DNA of 64,000 nucleotides from Gonocerus acuteangulatus. Taxonomy: Eukaryota > Arthropoda > Insecta > Hemiptera > Coreidae. Below the pieces are notes generated by a model. It was not told the origin of the DNA and searched no databases. It saw only the letters and a program-made list of their open reading frames with translations. How positions within the stretch are numbered: the stretch's first letter is position 1; each line of letters starts with the position of its first letter. Made by a program: the position numbers and the translations under genes. The stretch spans positions 105,674,876 to 105,738,875 of the forward strand of contig OX328125.1 of assembly GCA_946811695.1 (NCBI GenBank). The letters run 5' to 3'. Shown in pieces: positions 44,401 through 55,908 of the stretch.

Positions 44401-44670
44401 ATGGCATTCCAATGTCAACAAGTGGTCCTAACAATCAAAGCCAGGAAGAAAACACACTGGTCACGCAAGGTTATCAAATATTTTGCACAAAACCTCATAA
44501 ATAGAAACAAACAAAAATATCAGAAAAAAAACTTCGAAAGGTTTCAAAAATTTAAATGTAAGATGGATTCGGATCAAGAAGAATTCTTATGGCTTTGTTT
44601 GTGGAGCATCAGAAATCACGAATACATTTCCAAGCCATTAATTAGAAACGATATTTCAGTACTTACATAA
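44401..44670 (+). CDS. Unassigned 89-residue frame
   Basis: The peptide is basic in its first 50 residues (KARKKTHWSRK, RNKQKYQKK) and then reads MDSDQEEFLWLCLW. Some PIF/Harbinger transposases begin with an acidic MDSDEE.. stretch followed by aliphatic residues, so a Harbinger relic is conceivable, but nothing downstream supports it. No start-site or splice evidence exists. It is probably a chance or relic frame. Confidence 0.15.
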   Translation: MAFQCQQVVLTIKARKKTHWSRKVIKYFAQNLINRNKQKYQKKNFERFQKFKCKMDSDQEEFLWLCLWSIRNHEYISKPLIRNDISVLT

Positions 44671-46503
44671 TTCTCTTTACATGTTAATATCGCAAAATAT
44701 ATAACAGAAATACTGTTTTGTTTTTTTCAATTATTTACTTTTATTTTATCTACTTTTTTTATTGTTATTTATTATTATTATTATTTTATTTATTATTTTT
44801 GATATATTTGATTTGTTAGTTTCTCTATGAAGATCACAAAATTGTCAATAATTCGGGATCCTATCTTCGCAAAGAAGATGGAATAAAGATCTCAAAATAA
44901 TTATGGAAAATCATGAACCACGCGTGAAATATTTATTTGTAAAATCACAGCTAAATAGGGAGGGGGGGGAATCAATGATTTTCCTACGTTCGAAAGTTTA
45001 TGATTTCATAAATACTTTATTGATAATCAAGGGAGTGGAATGTGCGAGATAAACATAGATTATGTGAACTACAAAAAATAAAAACGTGATACCAGAAATA
45101 TCTTCAAGCATGCCAATCCAATGAATTTCCAGTATACCCGGTCAGGTGTTTGTGTTGACATAAGTAGTTAACAAAGGCGATAGCACAATAAAAAAATGAC
45201 AAGTGCTCGAAAATGTATAGGCTAACAAAACAAATACAGGTGCAACTTCGAAGAAAGCCACTTAAATAAAATTTAATTCAAGAATGTTCAGTTTATTAAT
45301 TGGTAAATGGGTAACCGTACAAATTAAATTTTGGTCTTAGCAATCAGGGAAGTTAGGAACAAAAATCTGCTGTTAGGAAGAAAATATATCAACAGCAAGA
45401 AGAGAAAGATAATTTTACATCGGAGTCTGAAATATATAATATATATAATATAATATATTAACAAGATTAGCTAGAGTAATAACACGAAAAATTAAAAAAA
45501 AAAAAAAAAATCGTGAAACTAGAGAAATTTGAGTAAGAAACTAATTTTTTTTTTGTTGAGGAATTTGAGTTTTAAGCACTAATTTGTTTGTAGTTTTTAA
45601 TTAAAACAAGATAATATGGGGAAAATGGTCTGAATGAAAACCACAGTAATTCACATAACACAAAAACGTCAGTCAATGAAGTCATTAAAATTTGGTTTTC
45701 TGGTGTTTTGGAGTAAATTGAATTTAGTAGTTTAAAATATTTTCTACAATGTTTCATGCAATTAATAGTTTTTCTCTCTAAATGTTTATAGCTTCTAAAT
45801 AGTCATATGTTAACTATATACTCTAAACAAAAACTAGAAAGATGATCTTCTCAAATAAAAATGTTGGATTTTGAAAATGCATTCCTTAATTCCCTCGTGA
45901 ATGTTGACATTACTTACAAATTGACAGTAAAATATGATAATAATGAGGAAATAAAATTAAACTTTTATTGAAATATCAAATAAAAAATAGTTAGTGTGGC
46001 AATAAATTGCAAAGTATTTTAATTGATTAGGAAAATTGATATTAAAGTCAAGGCGAACTGAAATAACTATTGTACAAATAAATAAATAAGTAATTATAAA
46101 TCCAATTTTTTTTTCTAGTCTATTTTTTTTTTTTAATTTGTATAAGTTCAACTTTTTATGAAGAGTAAAGTTTCTTTATTATTAATTGTAGAGAACAATA
46201 CCTCCGGCATGGAGCCCAATACGCTTTAATAAATTAAGGCCAGAGATGAAACAGGTTTTCTTCTAAATTGTTGTCTATCGGCACGTTTTTCAAATTTCAT
46301 CATAGAATTAATTATTTATTTGTTTGTTTGGAATTAATTAACTTTTAGCACCAAACTAACCTTTTCAAGTAGCTAAGCTTTGTATATAGCCCTCTTTTCA
46401 CTGGCGTTAATGGGTAATAAGCTGACACGCCAAAAAAAAAAAAAAAAAAGGTTTTTATATTTTCTAGCTGATTCATTTATTTTGTTATAAGAGTTAGAAT
46501 AAT
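44671..46503. other. No gene seen
   Basis: Very AT-rich. Short frames at 45572-45757 and 45957-46151 show no motif. A short (TATAA)n-like run lies at about 45432-45460 and an A run at about 45490. Confidence 0.45.
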
Positions 46504-46705
46504 CATGGGCGGTTATAAGAGGGGGGCTGTGGGGGCCGCAGCCCTCCAAAATTATGATTTAATCGGTAAAAATGTGTCATAAAAACCTTAAACATAATTT
46601 AAATAAAATCAGTTTAGAAAAAATATTTGTTTTCCGTGTAATAGGTTTTTAGTTTGCTAACTATTCCAAGCTCTAGATATTTAGTATTCCACTACCCCCA
46701 AAATG
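46504..46705 (+). mobile_element. hAT-type MITE, subfamily A, 3'-truncated
   Basis: It starts CATGGGCGGTTATAAGAGG and follows the family interior to about CCACTACCCCCAAAATGCC, where the terminal inverted repeat should appear but does not. Confidence 0.7.
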
Positions 46706-47695
46706 CCATAATAAGAATAATATGTAGTTTTTTGTTGTTTTTTTTTTTTTTGCAAATTAAAAGTAAAATTATTTATTAGAGATTTTAGAGTAGTATTTCA
46801 AATCCAAATGTCTTGTGAAAACGACACCTGCAACACGAGGTGCAACAAGACAGATATTAGAGAATCAATAAAATCTACTAATGTTAACAAGATATCTGCT
46901 ACTTGAAAATCCATTTTAAAACTTTACAACGGTGATATCGATTAAACTACAAGTACTGCATAGTGTACACGGCGCCAGCCAATCCAACATGAAGGCGTAA
47001 TTCTCGGAGAACTGTGAAAGGCTTTTGACCGATTCCAGTTATTCGCGTAAAAACTGGCCTTGAATCTTCCGATAACTTGAAATCGCCAGTTATAACAGCT
47101 CAGATAATTATTTTCAATTGATATACAAATACATTGTGTTTAAAAGCCATATCCTGTATAGTCACTTGACGAATTGGTTGCGAAATAGGAAGCAACTGAC
47201 AATATTTAATTAAATACATTTTGAAGTATTTGAAGTTGTCAATTCAACAATCAAATAAGTAATCACTAGTAAAATAATATTGAATTTTATGATACATATT
47301 TTTGAAAAATTATTTAAGAATGCGCTAAAAGCTAAATTCTAACACAGACTTGAATTCGAGTTTACTATTTCGCCAGTAAGGAAACCTATTATTCTACGTA
47401 GATTTTTCAGAGTAAACCATCAGCTTGCATCAAGTTTCGGAAAACATGTTTCAAAAGATTTTTTGTTAGATTGTAGATAGTTCGACAAGCTTTCTTCATT
47501 GATATTGCCCCGCAAAAAATCACCAGTGACTTGTTTGTCGATAATATTCAAGAACCAAATGGTAAAACATTTCTAAAATCAGATTGATCTTAGTCGAACC
47601 AATGTAAGCTTTAAGTTTAAGATCTATCCATACGTCCATTGAGTTTGGATATTAAGTTTGGCAGAAGGTTCGCCTGCCTGAAGTTTATCTCTATA

Positions 47696-48496
47696 CAGTA
47701 GAACCTCTCATATCCGACCTTCCCATATCCGACTCCTCCCGATATCCGAGCTAGTGCTCGTTGCTGCAGGTTGGGACGAAATCAGTCAAACCACCCTTTA
47801 GAAGACTTGGAAAAAGATTTGACCATTATTGAAACAAGACGAAGCTGAGACTCAACATGAACCGACATAGACAGAAGCAGAAGTTGAATCAGACACAACA
47901 GAATAATTAAAAAATCTACAAGTGTATCATCATGATCTCCAGATGACAGATGTAGAAGAGTGACTTGTTGAAGCTGATGTTTCAGAAGTAACCAATGAAG
48001 ATCTCATCGATGACTCAATCATTGAGTTCTGTTGTGCAGAACAAAGCCGTGGACGAAGAAATCCACTCGGATGAAGACGAAACCAACAGTGACGATGTAG
48101 TGAGTCATTCTGCTGCTAAGGACGCCTTCGACGTAGCGATGAAATACATCGAGCAACATCCGAATGCAACAAAAATGGGTGTATACTTGGCAAAAAAAGT
48201 GGGGGACATTTCCGCAAAATCAAGATGAAAAAATTAAAACAAAAATCCATAAGTGAATTCTTTAAATAAAGTAGGCTTAAATTTTGTTTATATTTTCAAA
48301 AGAGCAAATGTTAGAAATGTATATAGCAACAGTTTTACAATTGCAATACAATAAAGTTGTATTACAGTATGTACGGTATATTATAGCTGGTTTTATAAAT
48401 TTCGAAGGCGTTTTTTTCCTCCTCCCGATATCCGACCTTTTGGCCGTTCCGACCATGGCCCGGTCCCGTCATGGTCGGATATGAGAGGTTCTACTG
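47696..48496 (+). mobile_element. Tigger-like element, internally deleted
   Basis: The ends CAGTAGAACCTCTCATATCC and GGATATGAGAGGTTCTACTG are perfect inverse copies with TA on both sides, the pogo/Tigger signature. Subterminal TATCCGAC is repeated. Only 801 bp remain, against about 2-2.5 kb for autonomous Tigger elements. Confidence 0.9.
47995..48228 (+). pseudogene. Tigger transposase C-terminal remnant
   Basis: The frame reads KISSMTQSLSSVVQ, then an acidic stretch (EEIHSDEDETNSDD), then AAKDAFDVAMKYIEQHPNAT. An acidic region followed by A..A...A..YIEQ is characteristic of the last part of Tigger/jerky-type transposases, after the DDE domain. The HTH and DDE domains are missing and upstream stops break the frame, so the ATG is not a real start. 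Confidence 0.75.
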
Positions 48497-48956
48497 TACT
48501 TAGTTTAGTAGTCTTTGGGCTCCTGAAGAGGCATCAAAATGGATGTTAACCAGGAGGGAAATTTTAATTAAAATTGCCAATTTGTAAAATTGTTTTTATT
48601 ACATCATTTCAGGACCTTGGAAGAGAAAGGGCGAATCCCGAAATCCTGATAATGGGAAATCGAAGTCAAAGTTCTAGAAGTGCTTGAGGATAGCCAAGGC
48701 GAATGTTTACTCTATGGAATGCTGAATCATAAACCTCATTGAAAAATTATGCAATTGAATTTTGATGTTTTAATTTTAATTTAGACGAGTGTTTTTTGGG
48801 TAACAAAATGCTAAGAGGGGAGTTTCAGATGAGGGATTCGCCTTTGAAATCGGACATTGAATTTATCATAGATGATGGTGCTATTCACTTTAACTTGAAA
48901 CTGTGAGAGAACTAAAGGCGAACCAGAGAAACAAGGCTAAGTGTCGTGCTAGTTAC

Positions 48957-49235
48957 GATGGTTGTATATAGAAAATAATTTCGGAGGGGTCTGGGAAAAT
49001 TTCGGGGGGGGGGGGCTGAGACCATTTCCGGTGTATGGAATACTAACAATTTAGATCTTGGAAGAGTTTTAGCCAACTAAAACACTATTACACCCAAAAT
49101 AGAATGTGTTTTATGAACTAAATGATCTTATTTAATTTATTTTTAAGGGTTTTATGAACTTTTTACCGATCTAATCAAAAAAATCAAAATTTCGGGCGGG
49201 GGGGGGGGGGGGGGGTTGAGGGGACTGTAGCCCAT
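48957..49235 (-). mobile_element. hAT-type MITE, subfamily A, minus orientation
   Basis: The reversed interior (GAGACCATTTCCGGTGTATG) is clear, and the flanks CTAGTTAC and CTATTTAC agree at 7 of 8 positions. The right terminus lacks the TATATACG part of the inverted repeat but keeps CCCATG. Confidence 0.75.
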
Positions 49236-49616
49236 GCTATTTACAACTTTCATACTCAGAAAATAAAATAGAAAAAAAAATCATTTTTTCAGATTCGCTC
49301 TTTTACTTCCAAGATCCTGATTTGACCTTTTGCCTGTATTATAAGAATCATATATAATTTATTAAACTGATTTAGGCAATATATAACATATATCTAAATA
49401 TCCTAATAACATTAGCTTCTAGAACTACAAGACTAGGAGAAGCAGGTGTAGAAGAAGGAAACACCCGAAGGTTAAGGGGAACAATAGCTAGTCCGTGCTT
49501 CCTTCTCACTTCCCCTGTAATTACATCTGCTCGCTCTATCTCTCTTCTCTTTATACCAGCCTAGCTTTACAACAACCTTATACAAACTACCAACAACCTA
49601 TATATGCGGCAGTCTG

Positions 49617-49652
49617 CACGGGCGTTTATAGGAAATAATTTAGGGGGGGGGG
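49617..49652 (+). mobile_element. hAT-type MITE terminal fragment
   Basis: CACGGGCGTTTATAGGAAAT, then AATTTAGGGGG, resembles one end of subfamily A in reverse order; the rest is replaced by other repeat sequence. Confidence 0.45.
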
Positions 49653-49833
49653 ATTTCAATTTATCTCATGATTCAAGACCAGTATTTGCGCAAATAACTG
49701 AGATCGGTCGAAAGCCTTCCGAAACTTGATGCAAGCTGATGGTTTACTGTGAGAACAATATGTAGAATAATTTTATTTTACTGGTGAACATATATGTTTG
49801 TTCGCCTCAGGAAACCCAAATACAAGTCTGTGT

Positions 49834-50206
49834 TACAATTGAGGCGTTGCGGATACAAAGAGCGAACTCAAGAAAAGGTAGTTTTCAGGAAAATGCGAAC
49901 TCCACAAGAGTATATTCAAAATATTTTTTCATTGTTCAAATTATTTGGTTGACCAGGAATTAGAGTGAACTTCACTTTCAACGAAAACAGCAAGTTATTT
50001 ATATCACCATCATCGTATCCGACTTCCTACGGCAGTTTCCAGCCAGCTTGTTTTCATTCTCTCTGTACTTTGAGAGGGAAAGAAGGGCCAACTCAACATG
50101 AAAAATATACCTGTAGATTCTCTGAAGAATACACCTGTAGATATATATAATATATATATAAAATATACCTGTAGATTCTCTGAAGAATACACCTGTAGAT
50201 GTATAT

Positions 50207-50257
<51 letters not shown>

Positions 50258-50410
50258 CCAGTAGATTCTCTGAAGAATACATCTGTAGATATATGTAATA
50301 AATATATTAAATATACCTGTAGATTCTGTGAAGAATACACCTGTAGATATATATGATATATATATATATATATAAAATATACCTGTAGATTCTCTGAAGA
50401 TTACACCTGT

Positions 50411-50481
<71 letters not shown>

Positions 50482-50575
50482 ATAGATTCTCTGAAGAGTA
50501 TAGATTCAGATTGCGGGAAAATATTTGACCCGAAGTTGAATTCCCACTTCTTTCCGCAACGCCTTTTGCATTTTT
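49834..50575 (+). mobile_element. Element D with internally expanded repeat
   Basis: GAGGCGTTGCGGATACAAAG at the left has an inverse counterpart near 50550-50568 (CTTCTTTCCGCAACGCC). The middle repeats ACCTGTAGATTCTCTGAAGA at about 50110, 50170, 50260, 50318 and 50382, separated by (TA)n runs of different length. The collapsed relative at 15319-15530 has one unit, so expansion happened within this copy or lineage. Frames over the (TA)n runs are artefacts. Confidence 0.65.
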
Positions 50576-51229
50576 GCATTTAGCGCTCCATTATGTCTTC
50601 AAATATTTGCATCATAAAATCCAATATTATTTTACTATTGCCTAAATATTTGATTGTTGTCATTAATGAATTGACAACTTCAAATACTTCAAAATGTATT
50701 TAATTAAATATTGTCTGTTGCTTCCTATTTCGCAACCAATTCGTCAAGTGACTATACAGGATATGGCTTTTAAACACAATGTATTTGTATATCAATTGAA
50801 AATAATTATCTGAGCTGTTATAACTGGCGATTTCAAGTTATCTGAAGATTCAAGGCCAGTTTTTACGCGAATAACTGGGATCGGTCAAAAGCCTTTCACA
50901 GTTCTCCGAGAATTACGCCTTCATGTTGGATTGGCTGGCGCCGTGTACACTATGCAGTACTTGTAGTTTAATCGATATCATCGTTGTAAAGTTTTAAAAT
51001 GGATTTTCAAGTAGCAGATATCTTGTTAACATTAGTAGATTTTATTCACTCTCTAACTTATATCTTGATGTATTTTATGTTGCAGGTGTCGATTTACAAT
51101 ACATCTGTATATAGATTACTGCCCGAGAATCTCCAATATGTAATTTTACTCTTAATTTGAAAAAGAATTCTCATGGAAATAATTTCAGAGGGGAAGGGGG
51201 AGCTGGGAACATTTGTGGGGTATGGAATA

Positions 51230-52142
51230 CAGTAGAACTTGGATAATTCGAACCCCTAGGGACTGATAAAAAAGTTCGAATTATCAAGAATTCGAATTAC
51301 AAAAGTTTTTGAAAATAAAGGGGTAAAAAATCGAATTTCATATTTTCTCCCAATTTATTTAAACAATAACAAATCTTTCATTAATTGATGAGTATGCACA
51401 TATGTAATAAATAATTTATAAAAAAAGTGAAAATAAAAGTCTATTGTTTTGAAAAAAGTCATTTTCATGGGCAATAATTTTTTCATTATTTTTCAGGTAA
51501 GTTGATAAAGTGTCAGGAGGAATTCTAAAGTCCTTGGCAATTTCAGATTTTTTCTTTATTCCATTTTCAACATCTTTAATTGCAGCTATTTTCTCTGGCA
51601 ACGTTAAAGTTTTATAACTGGTAGGCTTCGACATCTTAAATCTGTACACCGGAAATTCAAGGCACAAACAATACAACAGATCTAGACGCTGACTCACTTA
51701 TAACTGAATAAGAAAGGAAGATGGGAGGGATGGTGGAAGGGAATTCTAGGATAGAACAGGATGGTGTATGTAACTACAACCCCTGGAAGGGAGGAAGCGC
51801 GACCCTCCACTTTGCAGAACTCCTAGACTCCAAGAACTAGACTATGGGTCATTCCATGTCAAATCAACACACTTTTTTTACCTCTCATAGATGGAACCGC
51901 AGCGCTTCTTGTCCCGGAACCCCTACATCCGTATCTTACTATCCTTCTTAACCGAGGGGACAATATTTAAAAATAAAAAAAATTAAGATCGAACATCTCC
52001 CATTGGAGGTATAGACTCGTAAAAAATTCGAATTATCCAAAATTTTATACGAATTAACCACGATTTTTTTTACATTGTATACGCCCTAAATTCTAGGGAC
52101 CGAGAAAAATATTCGAATTAACCACGATTTCGAATTCCCCTG
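51230..52142 (-). mobile_element. pogo-like element carrying only an HTH frame, copy 1
   Basis: It starts CAGTAGAACTTGGATAATTC and ends near GAATTCCCCTG, with TA on both sides. TTCGAATTA words recur in the subterminal regions. It matches 58305-59193 in opposite orientation along its length, including the CTTGGAGTCTAGG/TAGTTCTTGG region. Confidence 0.85.
51416..51634 (-). pseudogene. CENP-B-type N-terminal HTH peptide (pogo family)
   Basis: The frame from the inner ATG at 51634 reads MSKPTSYKTLTLPEKIAAIK, then about 30 residues ending EIAKDFRIPPDTLSTYLKN, and stops at 51416. This is the first helix-turn-helix of pogo/Tigger/CENP-B proteins (LT...K..II......S...IA..FGI..STVS.ILK). The frame continues upstream to 51697, but the match starts at 51634. 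The second HTH and the DDE domain are absent. In a full protein the HTH binds the element's ends. Confidence 0.75.
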
Positions 52143-52337
52143 TACCAAGAATTTAGAACCTAGAATAGTTAGCCAACTAAAACACTATTACACACAAAAA
52201 AAAAAAAAATATTTTTTCTAAACTAAGTGATTTTATTTAATTTATTTGTAAGGTTTTATGACACATTTATACCGATTGAATCAAAATTTTAAGGGGCTGC
52301 AGCCCCTCAGCCCCCCCCCTTTATCTAGACTACAGAT

Positions 52338-53404
52338 GTCTCTCAATTCCAATAAAGGACGTTATAAATGAATGATATATTTTGACAACTGTGCCAATCG
52401 TAAGCGAAATTAACACAATTGTATTTCTAATATCATTAATTCTGTACACTCAACGGCTACAGTGTAATTAGCAAACTGTCTGTAATTGTACTTGTCGTAT
52501 CATCACCAGGAATATCCATTTACACCATAATATTACAAGAGTTATCAAAAATTGTTATCTTTCTTTGGCTACAAGAATAGAAAGTTCAATCGTCTAAAAC
52601 TTACATATTCTGATTGTCCCAAAGAAGGTTTTTCTACTTCTTTGGCTTTCGAAGAACATAAGTTGCAACGATTTTTTATGTATCAGACATTATGGGCTTA
52701 CAAGTGAAGCGCATAAAGAAAATGTTGTCCTTTTGAGTATTCTCATTTTTCTAGGGTTCAAACTTTACATGAACCTGTTGAAAAAAGGGAAGCATTTTTA
52801 AGACTCAATTTGTTTCAATTGTAAGCTCACGATTTGTTCATAATTATTATTTTAACTTGCTCAATCCCCTAATCAATAAGTTATCCTCATCCTCCATTCC
52901 CGGTAACCCTCACCGTCGCCTCAAGCGCAAATGGCCTAGAGACCTATTGTATCCAACCTTGTAAAATAATCTAAATATAAAAAATGTAATTACTGTGAAT
53001 AGTCACCCTAAAATAAAATGTAACCTAAGATAAAAGTCCAAGTTAATAGGTTTTGGCCAATGGACTTTTTCCCCATCGGTCCTTCATGTCATCTAATTAT
53101 GAACATAAGGACCGATAGGGAAATTACAAAAAATACTTAGTGTATTGTATAATTGGCAAATAAAGATATTTAAAAAAAACCCTAGTTTAACTGGTCGTTA
53201 GGTATTTACAAAAATATGGTCAAAGTGCCAATCTCAGCACAACCTTCAAGAACAAGTCTGCTCTGAAAACACAGTTGGATTATAAAAACGTGTTATGGAA
53301 ACAAATATATTTTCTATTGTCGTCATGACACTTCAAGAGATACAACTCACAAGAAGAGTAATTGTAATTCCACGGACAAGAGTTCTGAACAGCTAATTTT
53401 TAGC
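52338..53404. other. Mostly featureless; possible retroposed 3' end
   Basis: Positions about 52860-53179 end with an AATAAA at about 53159 and a short A tail, and contain a less AT-rich segment (CCCGGTAACCCTCACCGTCG). This looks like the 3' end of a retroposed transcript or LINE, but no target duplication or protein motif was confirmed. Confidence 0.35.
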
Positions 53405-53830
53405 ATATTCCGAAGGAATTGTGGTTACACACATGAATGACTTTTGGATGGATCCTACCAACTAGAACCCCCGTTAAAATTGCTCTCTGTATATATATAT
53501 ATATATATGTATGGGTGTGTGTGTGTGTGTTTTTCTCCACGAAACTTGGTATATAGAATCCTCCTAGCAAACGGTTGAACGAGTTCGTTAACCAGCAAAA
53601 TCCGTCTATCTGAAGGAAGAGTTTACTTCAGACCAGAAAGAAATTGTAATTGAGTCAGCTGGTCATTAAAAATATAATATAATGAAACTATGATTTTATT
53701 TTATTTTTTAAAATTATTTTTACAGATTATTTTAATAAAATAATTCAGGAATGCAGTTATCCTGCCCACTTTCCGAGAAATGTGCTTAGTTATGCTGCCC
53801 TTGCGCGACGGAATTTTTTCTTTAATGGTC
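53405..53830. repeat. Repeat E, second copy
   Basis: It shares GATCCTACCAACTAGAACCC-type text, a (TA)n run at about 53493, AACTTGGTATATAGAATCC, CGAGTTCGTTAACC and CTTAGTTATGCTGC with 29440-30430. The tandem 145-bp units are absent here. Confidence 0.5.
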
Positions 53831-54269
53831 CATCGACATCTAGCCGTGCTATCTGTAAGTTGCCACCCTTCCTATACCAAGGGTGGAGGGGGAAGAGTTA
53901 ATATTATTACTTTATTATGTGGACCAGAGGAGAAAATTACATGCTTTGAACTACTATTTTCCAAGAAGCAACAATAACCCTTCCAAGAAAACCCGTAAAT
54001 TTATTAAGTCTTGGTCTGATTAATAAAATCGATAATGAGGGCTTGGCGAAACAATACTTAGAGAGTTTATTAGACATTTTTCAATGGAGAATTCATAACT
54101 TTCGCCAATCTATAAAATATTGGACTACAACATGGCTGCGTTTCTTTTACAGGAACCCCAAAATAACTCAAGGTGACAAGATATGGCTCAGGAAGAATGG
54201 CAATTCGTACAAATTTTCCTTCTAATACAAAAAGGATGTCAAGTTCGAAAAACAATAATAACTTGTATC

Positions 54270-54847
54270 CAGTGTTGGGCGAAACTAACGTTAGTAAACT
54301 AAACTAACGTTAGTTTTCCCTAACTAAAACTAAACTAATGTTGTATTTTTAGTTTTAGTTTTAGTTTAGTTTTAGATTTGTGTAATTATTAATCATGTGT
54401 ACTCCGTTTTTAGTATGGTAATTAGTTTAGTTTAGTAATAGAGACCTAAATTTATGATTTTAGTTTAGTTTTAGTTTTTAGTTAACTAATTTAGTTTAAC
54501 AAAGAACATATGTTTGCAAATTACGAGAAAAAGCCACAATTTCTTATTCTTAAGCAAGTTCTATTTGTTTTAATAATTTACTTAAGAATCGAAATAACAT
54601 ATGATTTATATTAATTCATGTTATTTTAGTAAAACTAAACTAAACTAAACTAAACTAAATTTTTAGTTTAGTTTTTAGTCAATTCCCAAAGATTTAGTTT
54701 TAGTTTTAGTTTAGTTAAAATCCATTAATTATTAAAATTTTAGTTTTAGTTTTTTTTAGGTTGCAATTTTTAGTTTAGTTTTAGTTTATTCCAAAAAGTG
54801 AATTTAGTTTTAATTTTAGTTTTAGTTTTTAGTTTTGCCCAACATTG
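54270..54847. mobile_element. hAT-like element with TTTAGTTTTAG-rich interior
   Basis: It begins CAGTGTTGGGCGAAACTAAC and ends AGTTTTGCCCAACATTG, the same terminal motif as 37449-37895. Flanks CTTGTATC and GTTGTAAT agree at 6 of 8. The interior consists largely of degenerate TTTAGTTTTAG and its inverse AAACTAAACTAA. No coding region. Confidence 0.75.
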
Positions 54848-55095
54848 GTTGTAATAGCTGTTATTAAGCCTTTATGTGATTAAATTATTGTCTTCAAAAT
54901 GATATATTATCGAATATTAAAATTTTTAAACTTATGTTACTTAATTTAAATATTTGTTGATAGTTAATTTAAGTAGCATTTCTGTAGACATTTTTCAAAT
55001 AGTTTCTACCAAAGCATTGGTGCTTGAATTGTACATTGCAATGTACAATTCATAATTTACACAAATCTATGAAATATTTGACTATAACAAGGATT

Positions 55096-55250
55096 GGAGG
55101 GGTCTCCCCGTGGTCTAGTGGTTAGCGCTTTAAATTCATAAGCGGGAGATGCTGGGTTCGAGGAATTTTCACATCTCACGGCTCGTTGGGAAAATTCCTC
55201 GCTCCACCCTGGATGTCGGCGTTAATGGCCTTGATATCGAAAAAAAAAAA
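55096..55250 (+). mobile_element. tRNA-derived SINE, family 1
   Basis: The head GGGGTCTCCCCGTGGTCTAG, then TGGTTAGCGC, carries the A-box; the B-box region GGGTTCGAGG is present, but the following part is shortened by about 15 bp. The end is GGATGTCGGCGTTAATGGCC and an A tail. ACAAGGA occurs at 55087-55093 and 55251-55257 as a probable target duplication. Confidence 0.8.
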
Positions 55251-55345
55251 ACAAGGACCGCCAAAATAACTCGAGGTGCCACCGCCAGTACAGACATTTT
55301 TCTTGTAATACAAAAGGATGTCAAGTTCGAAAAACAATAATAAAT

Positions 55346-55908
55346 TCAATCAAGAAATCTTAGGAAAATAATAACAGAATACAATCACAATATGAAAATA
55401 TCAGGAATTCACATGGCGAGATAACTACAGAATATCTTCAGAAACAAGATAATGCTTTGAATAACTTTAATAACTATCTATGCTAGTGGACTAATAGCAA
55501 TAACTATAAATGTAACACATTATCGCTAGATTATTTACTATTTACAAATATCAAAGATTGTCTGTTTTTATGATAATAAGTTAGTATTTTTAAATTAATT
55601 TTAGGAGACTAGGACATCAGAATGTTTAATGCTACTTTATGGATAAATGAAACTGTTTATTAGTTGTGGGACAGGTAAATAGTACTTAATATTAATACAA
55701 ACATAATTTTTTTTAAGCTAACAGTATGAAAGCTAATGAAATTAAGTCAAGAAATTCTCTGTTCTTGCAGTAGTTTAATAAACGGTTTAGCTAAATTATT
55801 CAAATAAAAATAATAATTTTATATTGTCTGGATTAATCTATTCATAATAATGTATTTTATATAAATATAAATCTCACTCCATAATTATATTAGTAATAAT
55901 CATAGTAA
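55346..55908. other. No gene seen
   Basis: AT-rich sequence without a recognised feature. Confidence 0.5.

Larger units (their letters stand above)
46815..51085. repeat. Large inverted repeat, arms about 430 bp
   Basis: Positions 46815-47260 and the reverse complement of about 50640-51085 match with few differences over about 430 bp (for example CAGCCAATCCAACATGAAGG, AATTGGTTGCGAAATAGGAA). A second inverted pair lies inside it: 47335-47455 against 49715-49830 (CATCAGCTTGCATCAAGTTT). A further partial copy of the outer arm lies at 49653-49714. Between the arms are Tigger, hAT and element D insertions. It may be one large element or two opposite copies. Confidence 0.7.
51172..52337 (-). mobile_element. 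hAT-type MITE, subfamily A, split by a pogo-like element
   Basis: The left part (51172-51229) has AAATAATTTCAGAGG and ACATTTGTGGGGTATGGAAT. The right part (52143-52337) resumes with GAATTTAGAACC, TAGCCAACTAAAACACTATT and GGGGCTGCAGCCCC. Together they make one minus-oriented MITE with weathered termini, broken at a TA by 51230-52142. Confidence 0.75.
53990..55345. repeat. Direct repeat pair around the TTTAGTTTTAG element
   Basis: The text near 54110-54262 (CTATAAAATATTGGACTACA, CCCAAAATAACTC, AAAAGGATGTCAAGTTCGAA) recurs at about 55065-55345. The second copy is interrupted by a family 1 SINE. The first copy is an open frame of 60 codons with no family match. Confidence 0.6.

Noticed and set aside
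50010..50579. Tyr-Ile repeat peptides, also at 9804-9995 and 39379-39573
   Set aside because: They arise from (TA)n tracts and are present on both strands.
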